Assembly: GCF_029840925.1 (NCBI RefSeq)
Contig: NZ_JAOCDM010000051.1
Location: forward strand, 1-34,131
From: Pseudomonas sp. GD03858
GTDB lineage: Bacteria > Pseudomonadota > Gammaproteobacteria > Pseudomonadales > Pseudomonadaceae
Direction of reading: 5' to 3'
DNA: 34,131 bases
Position 1 is the first letter of the stretch. The number at the start of each line of letters is the position of its first letter. Below the pieces are notes generated by a model, which saw only the letters and a program-made list of their open reading frames with translations, ran no database searches and was not told the origin of the DNA. Below are positions 24,085-30,504 of the stretch, piece by piece. The position numbers and the translations under genes are program-made.

Positions 24085-24513
24085 TCAGGCCTTGGCGCCG
24101 AGGATGATGTGCGAAGCCTTGATCAGCGCGGTGGCTTTCACGCCCGGCTTGAGGCCAAGTTCCTGCACCGCTTCGCGGGTGACGATGGCATACACCTCGG
24201 TACCACCGGAGAGCTTCAGCACCACCTCGGCGTTCACCGCGCCGTCACCGACGCGTACCACTTCGCCTTCCAGGCTGTTGCGCGCGGACAGCTTGTAGCC
24301 GGCTGCGTCGGTCATCAGCACTACCCACGGCGCCTTGACCAGCGCGACAGCCTGCTTGCCGACATTGATGTTGAGGCTGTGCAGGCTGGCCATGGTCACC
24401 ACCGCGACCAGTTTCTCGCCACCGCCCAGGGTCAGCTCGACTTCGGCATTCACCGCGCCCGGTTGAACGTTGCTGACCTTGCCTTCGAAGACATTGCGTG
24501 CACTGACTTTCAT
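24085..24513 (-). CDS. Molybdate-binding di-Mop (molbindin) protein
   Basis: A 142-residue cytosolic protein made of two tandem Mop/TOBE domains. Residues 1-70 begin MKVSARNVFEGKVSNVQPG. Residues about 73-142 begin YKLSARNSLEGEVVRVGDG and repeat the same pattern. Each has the SARN..EG.V..v..GAVNAEV signature of molbindins, which store or buffer molybdate and tungstate. No transporter or DNA-binding domain is attached, so it is not ModE or ModC. The ATG at 24513 begins the canonical domain with GGAG upstream; the in-frame start at 24567 overlaps the preceding gene and is unlikely. It starts 41 bases after the GGCT-like gene's stop, and the REP pair follows its 3' end. Confidence 0.92.
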   Translation of the reverse strand: MKVSARNVFEGKVSNVQPGAVNAEVELTLGGGEKLVAVVTMASLHSLNINVGKQAVALVKAPWVVLMTDAAGYKLSARNSLEGEVVRVGDGAVNAEVVLKLSGGTEVYAIVTREAVQELGLKPGVKATALIKASHIILGAKA

Positions 24514-24553
24514 GGGGAAACGCTCCGTGTATGAATCATCGGGCCCGAGGGAT

Positions 24554-24877
24554 TCAGGCGCGTACATAAACCCAGGCGGTCAGCCCCGAGGCGAGGCTGA
24601 CGGCGATACGCTTGTAGTCCGACACTTCGTAGCGGTCGGCGGCGGCCAGCTCTTGTTCGCTGATCTGGAAGACCATGCCGGCAACGCTGTCCTCGGCCCG
24701 CTCGCTGGGGGAGACGATGGGGTGGTGGCTCTTGCCGCTGGTGGCCAGCACTTCAGGGTCGGTGATCTGCACCCAGTCCTGGCGATAGCCCGGCATGCGG
24801 TCGGCCTGGCCGGTCAGTTCACGGCCGAAGTTGGCCAGTTGCACGGCCTTGTCCTGCAAGGTGCTGGACGGTTGCAT
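24554..24877 (-). CDS. Gamma-glutamylcyclotransferase / AIG2-like protein with altered N-terminal motif
   Basis: A 107-residue protein whose body matches the small AIG2/GGCT family: VQLANFGRELTG, GYRQDWVQITDPEVL, SGKSHHPIV, then VAGMVFQISEQELAAADRYEVSDYKR. The acidic residue of DRYE sits where the family has its catalytic Glu. The oddity is the N terminus. The family begins with a strand and substrate loop of the form LFSYGTLQ; here the protein starts MQPSSTLQ, so the Tyr-Gly and the preceding strand are missing. Either this lineage has lost activity or the 5' end has been rearranged. It starts 3 bases after the ubiK stop with AGGAA overlapping that stop, and is thus co-transcribed with ubiK. 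Confidence 0.78.
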   Translation of the reverse strand: MQPSSTLQDKAVQLANFGRELTGQADRMPGYRQDWVQITDPEVLATSGKSHHPIVSPSERAEDSVAGMVFQISEQELAAADRYEVSDYKRIAVSLASGLTAWVYVRA

Positions 24878-24880
24878 GGC

Positions 24881-25144
24881 TTATTCCTGCGTGGGCGGGG
24901 CGATCCGTGCTTCCAGCTCGGCGAACTGCTTTTCCAGCGCTTCGAGGCGAGCACGGGTGCGGGCCAACACTACCATCTGGCTGTCGAACTCCTCGCGGCT
25001 GACCAGGTCGAGCTTGCTGAACGCACCTTGCATCAGCACCTTGAACTGGCTTTCCAGTTCGGCGCGGGGCGCGGCGGTGTCGCCGCTGAACAGGCGTGAG
25101 GCCTGGTCGCTCAGGGCATCGAGGAAGGCTTTGGGCGCGAGCAT
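24881..25144 (-). CDS. ubiK: UbiK (YqiC/BMFP-family) ubiquinone biosynthesis accessory factor
   Basis: An 87-residue protein: MLAPKAFLDALSDQASRLF, then an amphipathic and coiled-coil C terminus with EEFDSQMVVLARTRARLEAL and LEKQFAELEARI. This is the membrane-fusogenic BMFP layout of UbiK, a trimeric factor that helps the Ubi lipid-binding complex in aerobic ubiquinone synthesis. Length matches the family. The ribosome site before ATG 25144 is weak. It is divergent from glnK across a 400-base regulatory region. In pseudomonads I recall ubiK next to glnK, and this holds here. Confidence 0.9.
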   Translation of the reverse strand: MLAPKAFLDALSDQASRLFSGDTAAPRAELESQFKVLMQGAFSKLDLVSREEFDSQMVVLARTRARLEALEKQFAELEARIAPPTQE

Positions 25145-25207
25145 GTCTGGTATCCGCTGATCACTGAAAGGGCAGCAGTGTAGCACGGGGCTCCGGGCCA
25201 CTTGCGC

Positions 25208-25258
25208 TGCACGCTTTTCGCGCAGGGCGGCCAAAGGTCGCGCACCGATTTTGTGCGC
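25208..25258 (+). promoter_or_regulatory. NtrC (GlnG) enhancer sites for glnK-amtB
   Basis: A strong site at 25240-25258 reads GCGCAC-N7-GTGCGC and contains GCAC-N7-GTGC, the spacing of classical NtrC sites. A weaker site (TGCAC...GCGCA, 25208-25224) lies 33 bases upstream, about three helical turns, as expected for cooperative dimers. They are 75-125 bases upstream of the -24 element. Confidence 0.75.
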
Positions 25259-25331
25259 TTTTTCCCTGCTGGCGATTGGCCAATCCCTGCCGATTCGCGC
25301 AACTACCTGTTTTCCCGTGACTTGCGCCAAC

Positions 25332-25347
25332 TGGCAAGGTTTCTGCA
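25332..25347 (+). promoter_or_regulatory. Sigma-54 promoter of glnK-amtB
   Basis: TGGCAAGGTTTCTGCA has the invariant GG (25333-25334) and GC (25345-25346) 10 bases apart and matches the TGGCACG-N4-TTGCA consensus closely. Together with the NtrC sites, this predicts induction of glnK-amtB under nitrogen limitation. Confidence 0.82.
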
Positions 25348-25544
25348 AAGACCTGAGCGAGCCATGCACTGATGCAGTCCCTTGTGACCAGGCAGTGCGC
25401 AGGCGGAGCCGGAGGATTCACAGCCGGATCGTGCGTCGGCGGGGAGGATGGAGCCGACGACGCGTTACAAAGCCAGGCGCTGCGCTTAGACTTGAGACGG
25501 GTTTGTTTTCCTGGGGCAAGTCCACCAAATCGGGAGAGAGTTTC

Positions 25545-25883
25545 ATGAAGCTAGTCACTGCCATCATCAAGCCGTTCAAGCTGGACGACGTGCGCGAGTC
25601 GTTGTCGGAAATCGGCGTGCAGGGCATCACCGTGACCGAAGTCAAAGGCTTCGGTCGGCAGAAGGGTCACACCGAGCTGTACCGCGGCGCTGAATACGTG
25701 GTCGATTTCCTGCCCAAGGTGAAGATCGATGTCGCCATCGACGACAAGGACCTCGATCGGGTGATCGAAGCCATCACCAAGGCGGCCAACACCGGCAAGA
25801 TCGGCGACGGCAAGATCTTCGTGGTCAATCTGGAGCAGGCGATCCGCATCCGTACCGGCGAAACCGATACCGACGCGATCTAA
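25545..25883 (+). CDS. glnK: PII nitrogen signalling protein GlnK
   Basis: A 112-residue PII protein, canonical length. It starts MKLVTAIIKPFKLDDVRESL. The T-loop carries the uridylylation site Tyr51 within ELYRGAEYVVDF. The B-loop is TGKIGDGKIF and the C-loop RIRTGETDTDAI. It binds ATP, ADP and 2-oxoglutarate and blocks the AmtB channel when nitrogen is plentiful; uridylylation by GlnD relieves this. GGGAGAGAG lies 7-15 bases before the ATG. amtB follows 48 bases downstream, the standard glnK-amtB operon under the sigma-54 promoter described here. Confidence 0.96.
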   Translation: MKLVTAIIKPFKLDDVRESLSEIGVQGITVTEVKGFGRQKGHTELYRGAEYVVDFLPKVKIDVAIDDKDLDRVIEAITKAANTGKIGDGKIFVVNLEQAIRIRTGETDTDAI

Positions 25884-25931
25884 GCGCTACAAAAAAGCCT
25901 CACCAAACCCAACGCCCCAGGAGAAAACAAC

Positions 25932-27266
25932 ATGACTCTGCGCAAGATCGCAGGGCTAGGAGCCCTATTGTCCCTCGTAATGCCAGGGCTGGCCCTGGCC
26001 GAGGAAGCTGCCGCCCCCGTGCTGAACTCCGGTGACACCGCCTGGATGCTCACCTCGACGGCGCTGGTCCTGTTCATGACCATTCCGGGCCTGGCCCTGT
26101 TCTACGGCGGCATGGTCCGTTCCAAGAACGTGCTCTCGGTGATGATGCAGTGCTTCGCCATCACTGGCCTGATCAGCATCCTGTGGGTCATCTATGGCTA
26201 CAGCCTGGCCTTCGACACCACGGGCATGGAAAAGGGCGTGCTCAACTTCAGTTCCTTCGTCGGTGGCTTCTCCAAGGCCTTCCTCAGCGGCGTCACGCCG
26301 TCGGGCCTGACCTCGGCCACCGCGCTGTTCCCCGAGGCGGTGTTCATCACCTTCCAGATGACCTTCGCCATCATCACCCCGGCGCTGATCGTCGGTGCTT
26401 TCGCCGAACGCATGAAGTTCTCGGCGATGCTGATCTTCATGGGCGTGTGGTTCACCCTGGTCTATGCGCCGATCGCGCACATGGTCTGGAGTGGTGACGG
26501 CGCGCTGATGTGGGACTGGGGCGTGCTGGACTTCGCTGGCGGCACCGTGGTGCACATCAACGCCGGTATCGCCGGCCTGGTCTGCTGCCTGGTGCTGGGC
26601 AAGCGCAAGGGCTACCCGACCACGCCGATGGCCCCGCACAACCTGGGCTACACCCTGATGGGCGCGGCCATGCTGTGGATCGGCTGGTTCGGCTTCAACG
26701 CCGGCTCCGCCGCCGCGGCCAACGGCACCGCCGGCATGGCCATGCTGGTGACCCAGATCGCCACCGCCGCCGCCGCCCTGGGCTGGATGTTCGCCGAGTG
26801 GATCTTCCACGGTAAGCCAAGCGCGCTGGGCATCGCCTCGGGCGTGGTCGCGGGCCTGGTGGCCATCACCCCGGCCGCCGGCACCGTCGGCCCGATGGGC
26901 GCCCTGGTGATCGGCCTGGTGTCGGGCGTGGTCTGCTACTTCTGCGCCACCAGTCTCAAGCGCAAGCTGGGCTATGACGACTCCCTCGATGCCTTCGGCG
27001 TGCATGGCATCGGCGGCATCGTCGGCGCCCTGCTCACCGGCGTGTTCGCAGCGCCGGCCCTGGGCGGCTTCGGCGCGGTGACCGACATCGCCGCGCAGTT
27101 CTGGATCCAGGCCAAGGGCGTGATCTTCACCGTGGTCTACACCGCCATCGTCACCTACGTGATCCTCAAGGTGCTGGACCTGGTGATGGGCCTGCGGGTC
27201 AGCGACGAAGAAGAGTCGGTCGGCCTCGACCTGGCTCAGCACAACGAGCGCGGCTACAACCTGTAA
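25932..27266 (+). CDS. amtB: Ammonium transporter AmtB
   Basis: A 444-residue Amt/Rh/MEP-family channel. It has a cleavable signal-like N terminus (MTLRKIAGLGALLSLVMPGL...AEEAAAP) as in other proteobacterial AmtB proteins, then 11 membrane segments. The pore histidines are visible in LVYAPIAHMVW and DAFGVHGIGG; phenylalanine-rich and family signature stretches include DFAGGTVVHINAGIAGLV. A charged cytoplasmic tail (DEEESVGLDLAQHNERGYNL) fits GlnK docking. AGGAG lies 7 bases before the start. A strong terminator follows the stop by 18 bases. Confidence 0.96.
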   Translation: MTLRKIAGLGALLSLVMPGLALAEEAAAPVLNSGDTAWMLTSTALVLFMTIPGLALFYGGMVRSKNVLSVMMQCFAITGLISILWVIYGYSLAFDTTGMEKGVLNFSSFVGGFSKAFLSGVTPSGLTSATALFPEAVFITFQMTFAIITPALIVGAFAERMKFSAMLIFMGVWFTLVYAPIAHMVWSGDGALMWDWGVLDFAGGTVVHINAGIAGLVCCLVLGKRKGYPTTPMAPHNLGYTLMGAAMLWIGWFGFNAGSAAAANGTAGMAMLVTQIATAAAALGWMFAEWIFHGKPSALGIASGVVAGLVAITPAAGTVGPMGALVIGLVSGVVCYFCATSLKRKLGYDDSLDAFGVHGIGGIVGALLTGVFAAPALGGFGAVTDIAAQFWIQAKGVIFTVVYTAIVTYVILKVLDLVMGLRVSDEEESVGLDLAQHNERGYNL

Positions 27267-27284
27267 TCGCGACGCTGGAAAACT

Positions 27285-27309
27285 TGCCCGGTTCGCCGGG
27301 CATTTTTTT
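27285..27309 (+). terminator. Rho-independent terminator after amtB
   Basis: GCCCGG-TTCG-CCGGGC stem with flanking T-A pair, followed by seven Ts. A textbook intrinsic terminator 18 bases after the amtB stop, ending the glnK-amtB transcript. Confidence 0.93.
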
Positions 27310-27403
27310 GCCTGTAATTTGCCGTTTTGCAGCGGGCAAACGGTTTCCCTGTCCTGTTCGCGACCTGGGTCGAAAACTTACAAGTCATTGGGCGTTTCTG
27401 GTG

Positions 27404-27432
27404 CTTTGCTTTTTCTCCGAGCGCGCTAGAAT
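27404..27432 (+). promoter_or_regulatory. Candidate sigma-70 promoter for the sutA leader RNA
   Basis: TAGAAT at 27427-27432 is a good -10. CTTTGC (27404-27409) at 17-base spacing, or TTGCTT at 15, is only a modest -35. It lies 95 bases after the amtB terminator, so the structured RNA downstream is likely transcribed on its own. Confidence 0.45.
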
Positions 27433-27437
27433 GCGCG

Positions 27438-27697
27438 CCGAAGGGTGTGAGGCGAGGACGCCGCGCACTTGCGCCAGCCTTTGCTAGGCTTGCCAATAGC
27501 CTGTGGCCAGCAAGGGCTCAAAAATTTTGTCAGGCCTTGCCAGGAGCAGGGCCTGCAGGGTGCCGGGCCCCCCATGAGGGGGTGGACACCCAGGGCAGTG
27601 GCCAATCCACGGCCAGTTGAATTTTCACTGGTGGCTGCCGGTCTACGGCTGCACCGGTCTATAACTAACCTGCTTTTCGCAAGTCATGAGGTAGAAC
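27438..27697 (+). ncRNA. Strongly structured leader or small RNA upstream of sutA
   Basis: No protein frame is supported in these 260 bases, yet the sequence holds consecutive stems. AGCCTTTGCT (27476-27485) pairs with AGCAAGGGCT (27509-27518), with an inner AGGCT/AGCCT hairpin. CAGGCCTTGC (27531-27540) pairs with GCAGGGCCTG (27546-27555). GGGTG/CACCC (27558-27591) encloses CCCCC-ATGA-GGGGG, and CCAGT/ACTGG lies at 27613-27631. The C-rich and G-rich stem could also act as a weak terminator. It could be a sutA 5' UTR with regulatory folding or a separate small RNA. It does not resemble 6S RNA, tmRNA or RNase P RNA as I know them. Confidence 0.5.
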
Positions 27698-28027
27698 ATG
27701 AGCGACGACGATCTGGAAAATGACGACCTCGAAGTAGGCGACGAAGACGAGGGTGATGAAGGCCTCGAAGCAGCGGCTGACGACGGCGCGGAAGACTCCG
27801 GCGACGACGACAGCAGCCCGGCACCCGCTGCCAAGGGCAAATCCAAGGCGGCAGTCTCGGTAGACGAGATGCCGAGCATGGAAGCCAAGCAGAAAGAGCG
27901 CGATGCGCTGGCCAAGGCGATGGAAGAGTTCCTGTCGCGCGGTGGCAAGGTGCAGGAAGTGGAGGCCAACGTGGTCGCCGATCCGCCCAAGAAGCCGGAC
28001 AACAAGTACGGCAGCCGCCCTATCTGA
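27698..28027 (+). CDS. sutA: SutA, RNA-polymerase-binding slow-growth regulator
   Basis: A 109-residue very acidic protein. Residues 1-40 are almost entirely Asp, Glu, Gly and Ala (a disordered acidic tail). Residues 60-82 form a helix (EAKQKERDALAKAMEEFLSR), and the C terminus is DPPKKPDNKYGSRPI. This matches the SutA protein of P. aeruginosa as I recall it: a small factor that contacts RNA polymerase and raises rRNA and other transcription during slow growth, encoded next to amtB. GAGGT lies 6 bases before the ATG. A TATAAC box at 27659-27664 may be a second, proximal promoter. A strong terminator follows. Confidence 0.88.
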   Translation: MSDDDLENDDLEVGDEDEGDEGLEAAADDGAEDSGDDDSSPAPAAKGKSKAAVSVDEMPSMEAKQKERDALAKAMEEFLSRGGKVQEVEANVVADPPKKPDNKYGSRPI

Positions 28028-28039
28028 GTGGCTGAACGC

Positions 28040-28070
28040 AAAAAAGCCCGCCGTCGCTGCGGGCTTTTTT
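28040..28070 (+). terminator. Rho-independent terminator after sutA
   Basis: AAAAAAGCCCGC and GCGGGCTTTTTT form a perfect 12-base stem with a 7-base loop and a T-run; the symmetrical A-run means it may also stop the convergent HAD transcript. Confidence 0.95.
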
Positions 28071-28094
28071 GTGGGCGACTGTTAGTCAGACCAA

Positions 28095-28167
28095 CGTGGG
28101 AGCGGGCTTGCCCCGCGATGGCGGTTTGGCGCTGATACCGCCATCGCGGGGCAAGCCCGCTCCCACG
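28095..28167. repeat. Inverted pair of REP elements (perfect)
   Basis: Two perfect 31-base inverted arms at 28095-28125 and 28137-28167, spacer 11 bases. The core is the same as in the 2402-2471 pair. It lies between convergent sutA and the HAD hydrolase gene. Confidence 0.92.
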
Positions 28168-28201
28168 AAAAACCTATTTGGCTGCAGAGTGCAAAGCCCG
28201 G

Positions 28202-28897
28202 TCAGCGCCAGCGCGCCAGCACGTCGGGCAACTGCGACAGCCGTTGGATCTCCGCATCCGGCGCCCGCTCGCCACTCCAGGGCTTGTGCTGCGGGTTGAA
28301 CCAAACCGCGCGCAGCCCGGCGCGCTGGGCCCCGGCGATGTCGTCGCCCGGGTGGTCGCCGATATGCACCGCTGCCCCGGCATCCGCTTCACCACGCTTC
28401 AGCGCTTCGAGGAACGGTGCCGGGTCCGGTTTGCCGATGCCCAGGTCCTCGGCGCACAGCGCGAACTTGAAGTAGTCCGCCAGCCCCAGGCGGCGTACGT
28501 CGGCATTGCCGTTGGTGACCACGCCCAGGATGTAGTGGTGGCGCAGGATCTCCAGCACCGGCTGCACCTCGGGGAATACCTCCACCTGGTGCCGCGCATG
28601 CAGGAACACTTCGAAGCCTTCGTTGGCCAGCTCCTGGGCGTGCTTCTCGCTGTAGCCGACCTCTTCCAGGGCATGGAACAGCACCCGACGGCGCAGGGCG
28701 CTGATGCGGTGCTTGAGCCCCGGCTCGGCCTGTACCAGGCGTTCGCGGATGGCGAACAGGTGCTCGACCGGCACCCCGCCGAGAATCGGCGCGTTGGCTT
28801 CGAGCCAGTCGCGCAGGACGACTTCGGCGCTGGCGATGACCGGCGCGGTGTCCCACAGGGTGTCGTCCAGGTCGAAGGTGATCAGCTTGATGCTCAT
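28202..28897 (-). CDS. HAD-superfamily hydrolase (YigB-like)
   Basis: A 231-residue cytosolic phosphatase. HAD motif I is TFDLDDTLWDT (residues 7-17). Motif II is VVTNGN, followed by the conserved Lys in GIGKPDPAPF. Motif IV is HIGDHPGDDIAGAQ. An alpha-helical cap at about 20-95 is typical of C1-type HADs. Relatives next to xerC in gammaproteobacteria (YigB) dephosphorylate FMN and other small phosphates; the substrate here is not established. The ATG overlaps the xerC stop (ATGA), so it is translated together with xerC. No independent promoter is apparent. Confidence 0.92.
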   Translation of the reverse strand: MSIKLITFDLDDTLWDTAPVIASAEVVLRDWLEANAPILGGVPVEHLFAIRERLVQAEPGLKHRISALRRRVLFHALEEVGYSEKHAQELANEGFEVFLHARHQVEVFPEVQPVLEILRHHYILGVVTNGNADVRRLGLADYFKFALCAEDLGIGKPDPAPFLEALKRGEADAGAAVHIGDHPGDDIAGAQRAGLRAVWFNPQHKPWSGERAPDAEIQRLSQLPDVLARWR

Positions 28898-29793
28898 GAG
28901 TCCGTGCCCTTGCTGCGTTTGGCCCGAGGGTGGGCGCTGTCGTACACCGCGGCCAGGTGCTGGAAGTCCAGGTGGGTATAGATCTGCGTGGTGCTGATGT
29001 CGGCGTGGCCGAGCATCTCCTGCACCGCGCGCAGGTCCTGGGACGACTCCAGCAGATGGCTGGCGAAGGAATGGCGAAGCATGTGTGGGTGCAGGTGCTG
29101 GCCGAGCTCGCGCTCGCCGGCGGCCTTGACTCGCAGTTGGATCGCTCGGGGGCCGAGGCGGTTGCCCTGGCGTGAGACGAACACCGCGCCGTCCCGTGGC
29201 CCGGCGATGCCACGCAGGCGCAGCCACTGCTGCAGCGCTTCGCGGGCCTTGCGTCCGACCGGCAGTACACGGCTCTTGCCGCCCTTGCCAAGCACTTGGA
29301 CCAGCCCGGCGGCCAGGTCCAGGTGGTCGAGATCCAGGCCGGTCAGTTCCGACAGGCGCAGGCCCGAGGAGTAGAACAGCTCGAGAATGGCCTGGTCGCG
29401 GCGGGCGATGAAGTCGTCATCCACGCCGCCATCGAGCAGCTGCAGGGCACGGTCGGTATCGAGGGCCTTGGGCAGGCGCCGTTCGCCCTTGGGCGGCGAC
29501 AGGCCGTCCGCCGGATCGTGCTGGCACTGGCCTTCGCGGTTGAGATAGCGGTACAGGCCGCGCACCGCCGAGAGCAGGCGTGCCAGGCTGCGTGAGGATT
29601 GGCCGTGGTGATGCTGGCGCGCCACCAGCTGGCGCAACTGTTGAACCTGCAACGCCTGCCAGCCGGCGATGCCTTGGGCGTTGCAGAATTCGATGACTTT
29701 ATCGAGGTCGCGACGGTAGGCCAGCAGGGTGTGCTCGGACACCTGGCGCTCGTTGCGCAGGTGCGCGCAATAAGCCTCCAGCTGGCGTTCCAT
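28894..29793 (-). CDS. xerC: Tyrosine recombinase XerC
   Basis: A 299-residue site-specific recombinase that with XerD resolves chromosome dimers at dif. The N-terminal SAM-like DNA-binding domain runs about 1-90. The catalytic domain has Arg146 in GLRLSEL, HMLRHSFASHLLE, LGHADISTTQIY with the nucleophilic Tyr, and THLDFQHLA at the end. Full length and flanked by core genes, so it is the housekeeping enzyme rather than a mobile-element integrase. Its ATG overlaps the DUF484 stop (TGATG) and its stop overlaps the HAD start, the conserved DUF484-xerC-HAD arrangement. Confidence 0.96.
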   Translation of the reverse strand: MERQLEAYCAHLRNERQVSEHTLLAYRRDLDKVIEFCNAQGIAGWQALQVQQLRQLVARQHHHGQSSRSLARLLSAVRGLYRYLNREGQCQHDPADGLSPPKGERRLPKALDTDRALQLLDGGVDDDFIARRDQAILELFYSSGLRLSELTGLDLDHLDLAAGLVQVLGKGGKSRVLPVGRKAREALQQWLRLRGIAGPRDGAVFVSRQGNRLGPRAIQLRVKAAGERELGQHLHPHMLRHSFASHLLESSQDLRAVQEMLGHADISTTQIYTHLDFQHLAAVYDSAHPRAKRSKGTDS

Positions 29794-30491
29794 CAGCGCA
29801 CCGAGCGCAACGTCTGGGTGAAGCGCGGCACCACGCGGCCAAGCACCTCGGCGATGTAGCTGAGGAACAGGGTGCCGACACTGCTCTTGTAGTGCTGTGG
29901 GTCGCGGCTGCCGATCGCCAGCACGCCGTGCAGGCCCTGGTACTCGAGGGCGGCCACGGCGCTGGAGCCGACTTCCTTGTGCTGCGCATCGCCGAACAGG
30001 AAGGCCAGTTCATGTTCGCGCAGGCTGCCGCTGATGGTCTTGCCGCCGCTGATCAGGCCGCCGATGGCTTGCTGCGCCTCGGCGCCCGACACCCAGCGCC
30101 CGACCGGCGCGGCATTTTCACCGAACAGGATCAGGCTGACGAAGGGCACCTGGAATTCCTGGCGCAGGCTGTCCTCGACCGCCATCACCACTTCTTCCAG
30201 GGTGCCGGCGTCGAGCAGGTCGAGGATCAGGCGCCGGGTCTTGTCGAACAGCCGGTCGTTGTCGCGGGCCACGTCCATCAGTTGCGACAGCCGGTGGCGC
30301 ATCTCGATGTTGCGGTCACGCAGCAGCTTGAGCTGGCGCTCCACCAGCGACACGCTGTCGCCGCGCTGGTGGGGAATGCGCTGCTCGATCAGCAGCTCGT
30401 CGTGCTCGGCGAAGAAGGTCGGGTGGGCGCGCAGGTAGGCGATCACGGTTTCGACGTCGAGTTCGGGTGCAACGTTAGGCTGATCGGTCAT
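29793..30491 (-). CDS. DUF484 (GAF-like) family protein
   Basis: A 232-residue protein of the DUF484 family, which has a GAF-like sensory fold. It has VIAYLRAHPTFFAEHDELL at the N terminus and a coiled segment SVSLVERQLKLLRDRNIEMR. The GAF-like core includes LHGVLAIGSRDPQHYKSSVG and TLFLSYIAEVLGRVVPR at the end. The family is nearly always encoded beside xerC and dapF in gammaproteobacteria, but its role is not settled. The gene starts 13 bases after the dapF stop and overlaps xerC, so it belongs to one long minus-strand transcription unit starting at or before lptM-lysA. Confidence 0.93.
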   Translation of the reverse strand: MTDQPNVAPELDVETVIAYLRAHPTFFAEHDELLIEQRIPHQRGDSVSLVERQLKLLRDRNIEMRHRLSQLMDVARDNDRLFDKTRRLILDLLDAGTLEEVVMAVEDSLRQEFQVPFVSLILFGENAAPVGRWVSGAEAQQAIGGLISGGKTISGSLREHELAFLFGDAQHKEVGSSAVAALEYQGLHGVLAIGSRDPQHYKSSVGTLFLSYIAEVLGRVVPRFTQTLRSVR

Positions 30492-30504
30492 GGCGGATAC
30501 TCGC

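Larger units (their letters stand above)
25145..25544. other. Divergent ubiK / glnK regulatory region
   Basis: No gene seen in these 400 bases. They hold two NtrC-type sites and a sigma-54 promoter for glnK, followed by an untranslated leader of about 185 bases before the glnK start. The leader contains GC-rich inverted repeats (for instance around 25363-25398) of unknown role. Confidence 0.7.

Noticed and set aside
25965..27242. 425-codon minus-strand frame opposite amtB
   Set aside because: Asp/His/Gln-rich antisense shadow without domain or ribosome site.
27438..27600. Folded RNA as 6S RNA (ssrS) or RNase P RNA
   Set aside because: It lacks the long single-bulge rod of 6S RNA and the conserved GGAGGAAAGUC-type motifs of RNase P RNA.
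28894..29793. Tyrosine recombinase as sign of an integrated mobile element
   Set aside because: It is the housekeeping XerC, in its conserved DUF484-xerC-HAD setting, with no attachment-site repeats.
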